Below are positions 25,010 through 33,930 of a stretch of DNA of 43,820 nucleotides, one piece after another. Where the stretch lies: the NCBI GenBank assembly GCA_018262505.1, contig JAGSYV010000020.1:1-43820 (forward strand), read 5' to 3'. The position numbers and the translations under genes are program-made. The notes under the pieces are model-generated. The model was given only the letters and a program-made list of their open reading frames with translations, did no database searches and was not told the DNA's origin. Position 1 is the first letter of the stretch; each line of letters begins with the position of its first letter. The stretch comes from Pseudomonadota bacterium. Its GTDB lineage: Bacteria; Pseudomonadota; Alphaproteobacteria; Rhizobiales; Pleomorphomonadaceae.

Positions 25010-25678
25010 ATGACCCTAGTTCGCACAATCACCTTTCGCGCCATGCTTCTTGGCGCCATGGCGCTCTCCTCGGCTCCGGCGTTCGCCGATCCCGACCCGG
25101 CTTTTGACAGCGCCTTGCACAATCTTGAAATTCGCTGGGAAACGGTAAAGTTCACCATTCCCCCCGGCGACAAGCAAACGGCCGAGATGGAAAAGGTCGG
25201 CACAGAAGCGGACGCTCTGATGGCCCGCTATCCCAGCCGGGTCGAGGCTGAGATTTGGGACGGCATCCTGAAATCGGAACAGGCCTCCATGGCGTCGGCC
25301 TTTTCGGCGCTGTCGCTTGCCAAAGAGGCAAGGGCCATTCTCGAAAAAGCCTACACTGAGAATCCCGCAGCTCTCGACGCAGGCGCACCGACCAGTCTTG
25401 GCGTTCTCTACTATCGCGTCCCCGGCTTCCCGATCGCTTTCGGTGACAACAAGAAGGCCCGCTCGCTTCTCGAGCAGGCGACGACCTCTGCTCCGCACGG
25501 CCTCGACGCTTGGTATTTTTACGGCGATTTCCTGATGAACGAGGGCGAGAACGACAAGGCGCGCCAGGTCTTCACCTATGCCCTGTCGATACCCGAGAAC
25601 CTCGACCGGCCGCTCTGGGACAAGAGCCGCCGTCAAGTGATCAAGGAAGATCTCGCCAAGCTGCAGGCAAAGACGTGA
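25010..25678 (+). CDS. Exported TPR-like protein
   Basis: This 222-residue protein has a Sec signal peptide (MLLGAMALSSAPAFA, cleavage near residue 26). The rest is helical-repeat and TPR-like: GTEADALMARYPSRVEAEIWDGI..., SLAKEARAILEKAYTENPAALDAG and ARSLLEQATTSAPHGLDAWYFYGDFLMNEGENDKARQVF. It resembles the periplasmic TPR component found beside some small-molecule transport or synthesis genes. It lies 24 bases after the SDR and overlaps the methyltransferase by GTGA. It may bind or present the product, or a partner, in the periplasm. Confidence 0.78.
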   Translation: MTLVRTITFRAMLLGAMALSSAPAFADPDPAFDSALHNLEIRWETVKFTIPPGDKQTAEMEKVGTEADALMARYPSRVEAEIWDGILKSEQASMASAFSALSLAKEARAILEKAYTENPAALDAGAPTSLGVLYYRVPGFPIAFGDNKKARSLLEQATTSAPHGLDAWYFYGDFLMNEGENDKARQVFTYALSIPENLDRPLWDKSRRQVIKEDLAKLQAKT

Positions 25679-26391
25679 CCTCCACCCTTCCACAACATGG
25701 CGGCGGCGACATCTGGAGCCGGATCGACCACCAGTTCGCCCACCCGAAGGGTGTCGCCGGCCGGCTTCTCGGTCACGTCATGGTCCCGCTCAACCGGACT
25801 CCCAACCGCAAAGCGGTCGCCGCCCTCGCCCCGCAGGCGGGCGAAGCCATTCTCGAAGTCGGCTTCGGCCCGGGACAGGCACTAGGGGAAATTCTCGCAG
25901 CCGCTCCGGGCTGTCGGCTCCACGGCATCGACCGCTCCGCCGAGATGGTCGATCTGGCATGTCGGCGAAATGCGCGTGCCGGCAGCAAACTGGATTTGCG
26001 TGTCGGCAATCTGGACAACCTTCCATGGCCGGACGCGCGCTTCGACAAAGTACTCGCGGTCAACGTTGCCTACTTCTTCGATGAAGAAGGCGTCGCCGCG
26101 CGCGAACTCCATCGCGTGCTGCGGCCAGGCGGACGGCTCGTCCTCTACGTCACAGACCGCGAGACCATGGCGCGCTGGCGTCTTGCCGGCCCGGAAACCC
26201 ACCGCCTCTATGGCGAAGCGGATGTTCAGGCCATGCTTGTCGCTGCCGGGTTTGCGCCCGGCCGCATAAGGCTGACCTCCATTTCGCTGCCATTTGGAAT
26301 GAAAGGCTGGATGGCGATGGCTGAACGAAGCAGGCAATCGTCTGTCACGATGCTCGATCCGGCGGAGACCAAGGCATCAGCATCATGGTAG
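25675..26391 (+). CDS. SAM-dependent methyltransferase (class I)
   Basis: This 238-residue class I methyltransferase of the UbiE/Methyltransf_11 type has SAM-binding motif I ILEVGFGPGQALGEI, acidic residue in LHGIDRSAEM, NLDNLPWPDARFDKV and HRVLRPGGRLVLYV. The GTG start at 25675 shares GTGA with the TPR gene's stop, so it is translationally coupled. The acceptor substrate is unknown. Its last 47 bases overlap the convergent histidine kinase gene, an unusually long 3' overlap that links the two transcription units physically. Confidence 0.87.
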   Translation: MTSTLPQHGGGDIWSRIDHQFAHPKGVAGRLLGHVMVPLNRTPNRKAVAALAPQAGEAILEVGFGPGQALGEILAAAPGCRLHGIDRSAEMVDLACRRNARAGSKLDLRVGNLDNLPWPDARFDKVLAVNVAYFFDEEGVAARELHRVLRPGGRLVLYVTDRETMARWRLAGPETHRLYGEADVQAMLVAAGFAPGRIRLTSISLPFGMKGWMAMAERSRQSSVTMLDPAETKASASW

Positions 26392-27703
26392 CCTTGGCAC
26401 CACGGGACGGCGCGTTTTCGAGAATAAGCCGTCCTCCGAAAGCGTCGAGGGTTCGCGCGGCGATCGACAGCCCAAGCCCGACGCCGCCAAAACGATCGCT
26501 GCGGACCGGCGCCCGCGATGACAGGTCGCGGGAAAGAATGGACGACGGAAAGCCCGGTCCATCGTCGATAACGCTGACCGAGCAACTGTCATGGTCGATT
26601 GCCAGCGAAATCTCGCTGCCAGTCGGCGCGTGCGACAGTGCGTTCTCGACGAGATTGCGCATCGCCCGGAAAAGCTCGTCGAACAATCCGGACACCGGAA
26701 GAGGACGTTCGGCGCCGGTCAGTTCGATGGACCGCCCACCGGCGACGACAAGAGGCGCCATGAACTCCGCCACCCTCCGGCACACCTCGCCGAGATCGAC
26801 GTGATCGTCTGGCAAAAGCTGGATCCGGCCTATGCGCGCCCGGTCCAGGAGTTGCTCGATCATCCGCTCCATGCGGTTGATTTCCGGTTTGAGCGAGGCC
26901 ATCTCGCCGTCACCATGATCGGTCAACTGCAGTTTCAGAACGGCAATTGGCGTCCTTAGGTCGTGAGCGACGTCTGCGACAAATTCCTCGAGCGCGCGAT
27001 ACCCGGCCTGCAATCGGGCAAACGCCAGATTGACTGCCCGCACAAGGGCCCGCACATCGTCCGGCAGCCCCGTTTCGTCGATAGTGAGAATTGTCGCCTG
27101 CGTTGCGATGGCCTCAGCTTGTGCGACGGCGGTGCGAACGGGCCTCAGTGCAATGTGAGCGACACCAAGGTTGGTGACCAGCATGAGCACCAGAAATGGC
27201 AGCCACAGCCAGGCGATGTCCTTGGTGAACTCTTCGAGCACGGAGTCGAAAACGATCTCTCCACCGGGAAAGACGACTTCGACGAACAATGGTGGATCGG
27301 TGCCAACGATCGCCGTGGCAAGCCCATAGCGGGTCTTCTGAGCCGGACCCGCTGGCAGCTCGAAAAAGAAGCCTTCTTTGACATCCAATGGGACGAAGGC
27401 GTCCCGGTTGGACGAATTGCCTCCCAGCCATCGGCCCTGGGCATCAAGGACCACGTAGGCGCCGTTGGCGCGTTCGAGCAGCGTTTTGGTTCGGTGGCCA
27501 GCTGAAAAGCTTCGTCCTTCGCTGGCGATGACATCGGCGGCAATGGCTCGCGCGAAACTCTGCAAAGTTCCTTCGCGGAATCGGGTCTCCGACTCGTGAA
27601 AGCGGAAATACAGGAAGGCCGTGGCGAAAAGGATCGCGGCGACGGCGGCCAGCAGAAGCCCGATTGCGAGGCGACCGAACAATCCGCGCGGCCCGACCTT
27701 CAC
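26345..27703 (-). CDS. Sensor histidine kinase (QseC/PmrB-like)
   Basis: This 452-residue membrane kinase has helix 1 at about 11-33, a periplasmic sensor region of about 130 residues (34-165), helix 2 at about 165-187 and a HAMP-like linker. The dimerisation box has H247 in VADVAHDLRTP. The HATPase domain has NLVENALSHAP, DDGPGFP and GVGLGLSIA. The GTG start overlaps the regulator's stop (GTGA). It probably senses an envelope or extracellular cue, possibly the product of the convergent cluster. Confidence 0.9.
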   Translation of the reverse strand: MKVGPRGLFGRLAIGLLLAAVAAILFATAFLYFRFHESETRFREGTLQSFARAIAADVIASEGRSFSAGHRTKTLLERANGAYVVLDAQGRWLGGNSSNRDAFVPLDVKEGFFFELPAGPAQKTRYGLATAIVGTDPPLFVEVVFPGGEIVFDSVLEEFTKDIAWLWLPFLVLMLVTNLGVAHIALRPVRTAVAQAEAIATQATILTIDETGLPDDVRALVRAVNLAFARLQAGYRALEEFVADVAHDLRTPIAVLKLQLTDHGDGEMASLKPEINRMERMIEQLLDRARIGRIQLLPDDHVDLGEVCRRVAEFMAPLVVAGGRSIELTGAERPLPVSGLFDELFRAMRNLVENALSHAPTGSEISLAIDHDSCSVSVIDDGPGFPSSILSRDLSSRAPVRSDRFGGVGLGLSIAARTLDAFGGRLILENAPSRGAKATMMLMPWSPPDRAS

Positions 27704-28377
27704 GATACCCCTCTGGTCAGCATGTAGCCGATGCCGCGCAGGGTATGAACTTCGATTTGGGCACCAGCCCCGACAAGACGTTTTCTGAGGCGATGCACCA
27801 GGACTTCGATGGCGTTCGAACTGACTTCCTCGCCGAATCCATAGAGTGCCTCCTCGAACGCGACCTTCGTTATGACGCTTCCGGCGCGGCGCATAAGAAG
27901 CTCCAGCGCGCCAAACTCGCGCCGGCTGAGGTCGACATCGCGTCCGTCAATGCGGCAGAGCCGCATCGACGTATCGAGATCCACGTTGCCTTCCTGGAAG
28001 ACGATGCTGAGCGGTTGCCCTACCCGGCGGAGCTGGGCGCGAAGACGTGCGATGAGCTCGTCCATGTTGAAGGGCTTTTTCAGATAGTCGTCGGCACCGG
28101 CGTTGAGGCCAGCGATGACATCGGACGGAGCATCTCTCGCCGTCAGTAACAGGATGGGACTTGCCACCCCTGATCGGCGTAGAGCTTCGAGCAGCTCCAT
28201 GCCATCACGATCCGGCAGTCCGAGATCCAGAACGATGGCGTCATAGGACGTCGTCGCGGCGGCTTCTTCCGCGTCGAAGGCAGTTGTAAACGCATCAACC
28301 GTAAAGCCGTTTGCCCTCAAAGCCTTGGCCACTGCGTCGCCGAGTGCTCTGTTGTCTTCGACATAGAGAATGCGCAA
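27700..28377 (-). CDS. Response regulator, OmpR family (QseB/PmrA-like)
   Basis: This 225-residue regulator has a receiver domain with ED at 7-8, D51 in VLDLGLPDRDGM and K in LKKPFNMDEL. A winged helix follows (about 128-222; LSRREFGALELLMRRAGSVITK and IEVLVHRLRKRL). It is upstream of, and coupled to, the kinase. PmrA/QseB relatives bind hexamer direct repeats with 11-base spacing. Such a repeat occurs before the cluster facing this pair (21433-21449), so it is the likely target. Confidence 0.91.
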   Translation of the reverse strand: MRILYVEDNRALGDAVAKALRANGFTVDAFTTAFDAEEAAATTSYDAIVLDLGLPDRDGMELLEALRRSGVASPILLLTARDAPSDVIAGLNAGADDYLKKPFNMDELIARLRAQLRRVGQPLSIVFQEGNVDLDTSMRLCRIDGRDVDLSRREFGALELLMRRAGSVITKVAFEEALYGFGEEVSSNAIEVLVHRLRKRLVGAGAQIEVHTLRGIGYMLTRGVS

Positions 28378-28551
28378 TTCAGAAACAACCTTGCTCAGCC
28401 CGCAGCCTCTGTCTTGCTATATCGAACCTGTCCTTTATCTGTCCGATTGGTCGGAACCGCAAGGCTCGGCCGCCCTGACGGTGCTCGTCGACGGCGAGCG
28501 CAGCGAAGGCTCGTGTGAGAGCGCTGGAAGACATCTCTCATCGACCGGCGA

Positions 28552-29808
28552 TCACGACAGCCGTGCCATTGCGACCTGGGTGCCATTGCATCGTTGGTGT
28601 TGGCGATGAACTACGATCTGATTGCGTCCGGCGCTCTTGGCGGCATAGAGCGCACCGTCGGCGGCGGCGTGCAGGTTCTGAAAGTCGGGGCCCGCTTCGA
28701 CAATGTCAGCAACGCCGCAACTGACCGTCAAACTCACGGCACCAGTGTTGGCGGGAATTCTGAGATCGGCGGTCACAAGACGGACGCGATCGGCCACCCT
28801 AGCAGCCTCTTCGGTGCCCGCCTTTGGCAGGAACAGCGCGAATTCCTCGCCGCCGATGCGGGCGGCGATGCTGCCGGCCGGGGCAGCCGCTGCCAGAGTG
28901 GCTGCGAACGCCACCAGGGCTCGATCCCCGGTGGGATGTCCATGAGTATCGTTGACCGATTTGAAGTGGTCGATGTCGAACAGGATCAGGGCGCCACCTT
29001 CGTCGTTGCCGATCAGGGCAGGCCCTATACGCTCAAGAAAATGGCGACGGTTGGCCAGGCCGGTCAGCGAGTCGGTTTCGGCGACAATACGGTAGCGGCG
29101 TTCCGAGCGCTGCCCGATCAGCACCAGCTGCAACAGGCCGAGAAAGACCACGAACACCGATGACTCGATCAGGCCAAGTCCCATGAACAGCGTATTCGGG
29201 AGGACGATGGTCGCGGGGTCGAGCGGAGCGGTGATCGACACGGCAATACGATAGAGCTGTACCGCGGCGTGAGCCCCCACAAGCACCGTGGTCAGTCCGA
29301 CCGACGGCAGCGGCTCGTCAGAATAGTGACGGACAAGATCAATGACGATGGACAGAAAGTAGACAAATTCGATGGCCGACAGGACGATTGAACGAGCATT
29401 CATATCGTCCAAAAGGGAGCCGGTCGCCGCGAGGACCACCCAGAACAGCGCCCCCGCCCCAGCAATCCAGCGATCGAAACGGCCGTTGAAGCCGGTGAAC
29501 TGACGGTAGCCCAGCCAAAGGGAGCCGAAGGAAGCGAGCAATATGGCGTCGGCAGCAGTGACAGACAGAAAGTGCGGTATGTGCCCCCTCAGGGCGACCA
29601 GGGCCATGGTCAGAAAGGCAAGCCCGAAGGCTACGCCCCAGGACAGGATGCAGGTCTCGCGGCGTGCGGACGACCAGATCAGAATCAGACTGACGCAAAT
29701 GCAAAAAGTCGCCGCCGCGACTGTGAACAGAAGGGTTGAAATATCGAGAAATCCACCCAAGTCGCCCCCCCTTTCTGGAAAATTCAAGCAAACATCAAGT
29801 AAAAACAC
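28552..29808 (-). CDS. Membrane-bound diguanylate cyclase (GGDEF)
   Basis: This 418-residue protein has six to seven N-terminal membrane helices (about 18-225) and a C-terminal GGDEF domain (about 245-405). The active-site motif is RIGGEEF, and the expected DIDHFKSVNDTHGHPTGD is present. It should make cyclic di-GMP from two GTP. No RxxD inhibitory site is seen before GGEEF. The start is uncertain: GTG at 29808, or TTG at 29760, which directly follows a run of seven G. It lies upstream of the two-component pair on the same strand but 174 bases away. Confidence 0.88.
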   Translation of the reverse strand: MFLLDVCLNFPERGGDLGGFLDISTLLFTVAAATFCICVSLILIWSSARRETCILSWGVAFGLAFLTMALVALRGHIPHFLSVTAADAILLASFGSLWLGYRQFTGFNGRFDRWIAGAGALFWVVLAATGSLLDDMNARSIVLSAIEFVYFLSIVIDLVRHYSDEPLPSVGLTTVLVGAHAAVQLYRIAVSITAPLDPATIVLPNTLFMGLGLIESSVFVVFLGLLQLVLIGQRSERRYRIVAETDSLTGLANRRHFLERIGPALIGNDEGGALILFDIDHFKSVNDTHGHPTGDRALVAFAATLAAAAPAGSIAARIGGEEFALFLPKAGTEEAARVADRVRLVTADLRIPANTGAVSLTVSCGVADIVEAGPDFQNLHAAADGALYAAKSAGRNQIVVHRQHQRCNGTQVAMARLS

Positions 29809-30119
29809 GTATTCATCCCGTGTCTTGCTGCACCGAAAATGCAGGAATCCCGTTTATTGAAGGGGAATGTAACATAAAGAATCTAAAATCGCATGAATCG
29901 AGCCGACTGGCTTGCGCTATCGATTTTTCGACGTTTTGGTGCGCTTGAACGATAGCGCTTCAGCCGAGAACACCCCGCCGAATAACACTTCGGCAGCAGA
30001 ATAATCCCTTTCCTCCATCAAGATACTTGGCCGAAATTGGCGAGACGGCAAGATAATACTGGGCGACCAATCTCAAGCGGGCCGGACCGACAATCGCCTA
30101 GTGGAACTCGCCCGGCAAG
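29809..30119. other. Intergenic region with a 9-bp inverted repeat
   Basis: These 311 AT-richer bases separate moaA (3' end) and the GGDEF gene (5' end). No gene is seen. GCGCTATCG (29914-29922) and CGATAGCGC (29950-29958) form a perfect 9-bp inverted repeat with a 27-base spacer. The repeat lies about 106 bases upstream of the GGDEF start and could be an operator or the moaA terminator region. Confidence 0.5.
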
Positions 30120-31118
30120 CTATCCCCCCAGCACCGACATTTGCCTCTTCAACGCAGGCTCTCGGCCGGGACTGGTCCCAAAATCATGCGACTTCGGCTT
30201 GGCGGCAACGGCGCTATGGATAGCCTCCTCGAGGCTCGTCACATTACCCTGTTGGCGGATAATTGCCCGGAAGTCCGTGAAATCCTCGTGGCCGAGGCAG
30301 GTGTAGAGGGCGCCTGTGGCGCTCAGACGAAGACGATTGCAGCTCTCGCAGAAGCAGTGACTCAAGGCGGTAATGAAGCCGATCCGACCGCCGGTGTCGT
30401 CAACGCGGACATAACGCGCGGGACCACCGGTCGACTCGTCGGTGTCGCTCAGCCGCCAACGCCGCTCAATCAGCTGCCTCAGTTCACCTAGCGGCAGATA
30501 GTGATCGGCGCAGTTGGACTTGACCTCGCCAAGCGGCATGGTCTCGATGAACGTGATATCCAGGTGGCGGTCCTGGGCGAACTGAACGAGAGCTTCTGCG
30601 TCGCGCTCGATATAACCCTTCTGGGCAACGGCATTGAGTTTGACCGCCATACCGGCGTCGCGGGCAGCATCGATCCCCTTCAGGACCAGGTCGATATCGC
30701 CACCGCTGGTGATCTCGGCAAACCGATCCCGATCAAGCGTATCAAGCGAAACGTTCAGGCGGCGGACGCCGCACTCCGCCAGCCCGCTTGCATATTTGGC
30801 CAGCAGAATACCGTTGGTCGTCATGCAGAGTTCGTCGAGAATGCCGCTTTTGAGGTGGCGCGACAGTCCCTGGAAAAGGTGCATGACTCCCTTGCGCACC
30901 AGCGGCTCGCCGCCGGTGATCCTGACCTTTCGAATGCCGCAGGCGATGAAGGCGGAGGTCAGAAACTCCAGTTCCTCGATCGTCAGAACGTCCCGACGTG
31001 GGGAGAACGAAACCTCGCCGGCCATGCAATAGCTGCAACGCAAGTTGCAGCGATCGGTCACGGATACCCTGAGGTAAGTGATCTCCCGACCGAAGCCGTC
31101 AATGAGTCCAGGCCGCAT
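30120..31118 (-). CDS. moaA: GTP 3',8-cyclase MoaA
   Basis: This 332-residue radical SAM enzyme starts the molybdenum/tungsten cofactor pathway by converting GTP to 3',8-cyclo-GTP. The N-terminal SAM cluster motif CNLRCSYC, the GGEPL motif and the C-terminal second cluster (CFCESCNRLRL...YTC) are present. The C-terminus ends GG (SVLGG), as required in MoaA. It is the last gene of the same-strand tungsten locus, behind tupA. moaC, moaE and mobA are not in the window. Confidence 0.94.
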   Translation of the reverse strand: MRPGLIDGFGREITYLRVSVTDRCNLRCSYCMAGEVSFSPRRDVLTIEELEFLTSAFIACGIRKVRITGGEPLVRKGVMHLFQGLSRHLKSGILDELCMTTNGILLAKYASGLAECGVRRLNVSLDTLDRDRFAEITSGGDIDLVLKGIDAARDAGMAVKLNAVAQKGYIERDAEALVQFAQDRHLDITFIETMPLGEVKSNCADHYLPLGELRQLIERRWRLSDTDESTGGPARYVRVDDTGGRIGFITALSHCFCESCNRLRLSATGALYTCLGHEDFTDFRAIIRQQGNVTSLEEAIHSAVAAKPKSHDFGTSPGREPALKRQMSVLGG

Positions 31119-31139
31119 GGTTCACTCTCTACTGTCTCT

Positions 31140-31169
31140 GGGACGCCACCGATGGTATGGCGGCGTCCC
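31140..31169 (-). other. Hairpin between tupA and moaA
   Basis: GGGACGCC and GGCGTCCC form an 8-bp stem whose inner part continues imperfectly (CACC...GGT). It lies midway in the 78-base gap. There is no T-run. It is probably an intercistronic stabiliser or partial terminator. Confidence 0.45.
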
Positions 31170-31196
31170 GGCCGCTGGGCTCTCGGCAAACTGTCC

Positions 31197-32033
31197 TCAG
31201 GCGTTGGGATCGTTGGCGTTCGGGAAGAACAGCTGCTTGTCGCCGATATGATAGCCGGCGATCACCGCCTGCCCTTCCGGCGAGACAAGCCAGTCGATAA
31301 ACGCCTGGCCGTCGTTGACCTTGACGGTGGGAATTTTCGCCGGATTGACCAGCATGACGCCGTATTGGTTGAACAGCTTCTTGTCGCCTTCGACGACGAT
31401 CCCGAGATCGCCCTTATTGGCGAAAGCGATCCAGGTGCCACGGTCGGAAAGCGTGTAGGCCGCCATGGCATTCGCCGTGTTGAGCGTCGCGCCCATACCC
31501 TGACCAATCTCGCGATACCAGTCGCCGCGAACCGCCTGCAGATCGACACCGGCGGCTTTCCAGAGATTCAATTCTGCGGTGTTGGTGCCCGACTTGTCGC
31601 CGCGAGAGACAAACGGAGCCTTCTTGTCGGCAATCGCCTTGAAGGCCGCGGCCACGTCCTTGCTACCACCAATACCAGCTGGATCGCTCTTGGGACCAAC
31701 CACCACGAAGTCGTTGTACATGACCGGATAGCGCTTCACGCCGAAGCCGTCCGCCAGGAACTTGAGCTCCTGCGCCTTGGCATGGACGAACACAACGTCG
31801 GCGTCACCCCGCCGCGCCGTGTCGAGCGCCTGGCCGGTCCCCTGGGCGATGACCTTCACCGTGATGCCGGTCTTGGCCGTAAACGCCGGCAGCAATACGT
31901 TGAAAAGTCCGGAATCCTGGGTCGACGTGGTCGACGCCACGGTGATGAAACGATCTTCGGCGTGGGCTGACCACGACAATCCGACGGCGATCAGCGCCGA
32001 TGCGGCGGCTTGGATGAAGGTACGGCGTAACAT
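31197..32033 (-). CDS. tupA: Tungstate ABC importer, binding protein TupA
   Basis: This 278-residue periplasmic binding protein has a signal peptide (MLRRTFIQAAASALIAVGLSWSAHA). The TupA-type anion-binding start VASTTSTQDSGLFNVLLPAF, GTGQALDTARRGDADVV and SRGDKSGTNTAELNLW are present. TupA binds tungstate with higher selectivity than ModA. The start at 32033 has a GGAG site; an upstream frame to 32072 is not needed. Beside AOR and cofactor genes, tungstate is the expected ligand, though molybdate binding cannot be excluded. Confidence 0.9.
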   Translation of the reverse strand: MLRRTFIQAAASALIAVGLSWSAHAEDRFITVASTTSTQDSGLFNVLLPAFTAKTGITVKVIAQGTGQALDTARRGDADVVFVHAKAQELKFLADGFGVKRYPVMYNDFVVVGPKSDPAGIGGSKDVAAAFKAIADKKAPFVSRGDKSGTNTAELNLWKAAGVDLQAVRGDWYREIGQGMGATLNTANAMAAYTLSDRGTWIAFANKGDLGIVVEGDKKLFNQYGVMLVNPAKIPTVKVNDGQAFIDWLVSPEGQAVIAGYHIGDKQLFFPNANDPNA

Positions 32034-32068
32034 TGAGAGTCTCCAGTTTTGCAGGATTGGGCCGATAC

Positions 32069-32797
32069 TCACCAGAAGAGGCGGTGTTCCAGAAAGGCTT
32101 GGGCTTCAGCGCTCTGGGGGCTGCTGAAGAAGGTTTGGGCATCGTTTTCTTCGACGAGCCGACCACCGTGAAAAAAGAAGATCACGTCGGCGAAACGACG
32201 GGCGAGCCCAAGATCATGCGTTGTCAGCACCAGTGTGACGCCGCGCTCGTGCAGGACTTCCAGCATGTCCTCGATCTGGCGGCTGGCCGTCGGATCGAGT
32301 GACGAGGTGGGCTCGTCAAGAAACAGCAGATCCGGATTGAGACTGGCCGCACGGGCGATCGCCAACCTTTGCTGTTCGCCGCCGGACAAGACGCGCGCCG
32401 GCACGTCGGCTAAGGCCGTGAGACCAAACTGCGCCATCGTCTCGGTTGCGATACGCCGCCGTTCGGACCAGCCGACCCCGGCCATAGCCAGCGCATGCGT
32501 GAAATTGGCCCGCACCGAGCGGCGCAGCATCACCGGCTTTTGGAATACCATCGCCTGTTTGCGCCGAATTTCGGCCGCGGACCTTGGGCTGGTGAACTCG
32601 ATGCTGCCGGCGGTCGGCGGTACGAGCCCGTGGCAAAGCTTGAGGAACAGCGTCTTGCCGGCCCCGTTCGGACCGAGAACGACACTGCGCTTCCGATTCT
32701 GAATGCGGGCGATGGGAACATCGAGCAGAACGCGCCCCTCCATTTCCAGTCGAAGATCCCGCACGACGAGCGGCAGCAGAGATGTCGTATCGCGCAT
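32069..32797 (-). CDS. tupC: Tungstate ABC importer, ATPase TupC
   Basis: This 242-residue ATPase has Walker A GPNGAGKT, Q-loop VFQKPVML, signature LSGGEQQRLAIARA, Walker B LLFLDEPTSSLDP and the switch H in TTHDLGLA. It has no C-terminal Mop/TOBE domain, unlike ModC. The ATG shares a base with the tupB stop (TGATG). The longer frame lies within tupB and is a shadow. Confidence 0.9.
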   Translation of the reverse strand: MRDTTSLLPLVVRDLRLEMEGRVLLDVPIARIQNRKRSVVLGPNGAGKTLFLKLCHGLVPPTAGSIEFTSPRSAAEIRRKQAMVFQKPVMLRRSVRANFTHALAMAGVGWSERRRIATETMAQFGLTALADVPARVLSGGEQQRLAIARAASLNPDLLFLDEPTSSLDPTASRQIEDMLEVLHERGVTLVLTTHDLGLARRFADVIFFFHGGRLVEENDAQTFFSSPQSAEAQAFLEHRLFW

Positions 32798-33507
32798 CAG
32801 CTTTTCCCGGAAAACCGCGCGCCGACGCGCGAGATGCCATAGGCGAGACCGTTGATGGCCAGGGTGAGACTCATGAGAATGACGCCGAGCGCCATGGCAA
32901 GCGGCAGATCGCCCTTGGAGGTCTCGAGGGCGATTGAGGTGGTCATCGTGCGGGTAAAGCCGGCGATATTGCCGCCGACGATCAGAATCGCGCCCACCTC
33001 GGCACTGGCCCGGCCGAGACCGGCGAGCATCGTTGTCACCAGAGAAAAACGCGCATCCCAGAGCAGCGTCGGAATCGAGCCCAGCCGCCCGGCGCCGAGC
33101 GACGTGAGGTGGTCCCGATACTCGGTCCACAGGTCTTCGATCGTCTGCCTGGAGAGCGCCACGACGATCGGCAGCACCAGGACGAACTGCGCGATCATCA
33201 TCGCTTTCGGCGTGAACAGCAGCCCCAGTCCGCCAAGCGGCCCGGAGCGCGACAGCAGCAAAAAGATCACCAGCCCCGCGACGACTGGCGGAAACCCCAT
33301 CAGCGTATTGACCAAAACAATGACGACCGTTCGCCCTGGAAAGCGAACCAAAGCAAGACCCGCACCAAGCGGCAGCCCGACAAATCCGGCGCAGACGACG
33401 GCAGTGATGGTAACTCCCAGCGACAGCAAGACAATTTCAAGAAGACGCCCACCGTCTCCTCCAAGCAGAGACAAAACAGAAGACAAGATTGTCATGTCCT
33501 GCAACAT
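32797..33507 (-). CDS. tupB: Tungstate ABC importer, permease TupB
   Basis: This permease of about 236 residues has five to six helices. The EAA-like loop is LTSLGAGRLGSIPTLLWDARFSL, and GRASAEVGAILIVGGNI is typical of TupB/WtpB. The gene order is tupB-tupC-tupA rather than tupABC. Starts at 33519 (GTG), 33507 and 33495 (ATG) are possible. I chose 33507, behind GGAAAG; 33495 behind GCAGGA is about as likely. Confidence 0.88.
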   Translation of the reverse strand: MLQDMTILSSVLSLLGGDGGRLLEIVLLSLGVTITAVVCAGFVGLPLGAGLALVRFPGRTVVIVLVNTLMGFPPVVAGLVIFLLLSRSGPLGGLGLLFTPKAMMIAQFVLVLPIVVALSRQTIEDLWTEYRDHLTSLGAGRLGSIPTLLWDARFSLVTTMLAGLGRASAEVGAILIVGGNIAGFTRTMTTSIALETSKGDLPLAMALGVILMSLTLAINGLAYGISRVGARFSGKS

Positions 33508-33930
33508 ATGTCTTTCCACGTAGTTACTAGCTGGTTTTACTGCTCGACACCCTCAAAAGACCGACCGACAATTCATCATATAAACATTAAATTCTAGAAA
33601 TATAGACCTTTTGTCTATTTCAACTCATGATCATTACAAATGAATCACATCCGTCAAACTTTAGAAAGAGCGCAAACAGAGCCAACGCAGCGCCACCTCT
33701 GGTCAGGGACTTCCGCCCCTGACCCCAATTACAGCGGCAATGAACGAAAGGCTGTCACGCAGGCGACAAGGCCGAACCCGTACGGTTTACTCCGAAGGTC
33801 GGCTGATAGGTCGCGGTCGGAGGACGGCACGTCATCGCCCGACAGCCCTTGGCATGGACAGCATGATGCGCTTGGGTTGGTGCCGAAAGTAGCCAGCCCA
33901 GCCATATCAATGGATAGCTGGCTCGGGGAA
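33508..33930. other. Intergenic region: terminators and tup promoter
   Basis: These ~420 bases hold no convincing gene. Next to the regulator's 3' end are AGCCAGC/GCTGGCT (33891-33923) and a perfect 8-bp stem GGTCAGGG/CCCTGACC (33701-33724), both candidates for ending the upstream operon. The tup-proximal 130 bases are AT-rich and contain the ATAGAC/GTCTAT palindrome at 33602-33618, listed separately. The tup genes therefore probably have their own promoter. Confidence 0.55.
33602..33618. promoter_or_regulatory. Palindrome in the tup promoter region
   Basis: ATAGAC-CTTTT-GTCTAT is a perfect 6-bp inverted repeat with a 5-base spacer in AT-rich DNA, about 95 bases upstream of tupB. Its position suits an operator. 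The binding protein (ModE-like, Crp-like or other) cannot be told from the sequence. Confidence 0.35.

Noticed and set aside
30501..31970. 489-codon open frame on the plus strand
   Set aside because: It is antisense to moaA and tupA, both confidently identified.
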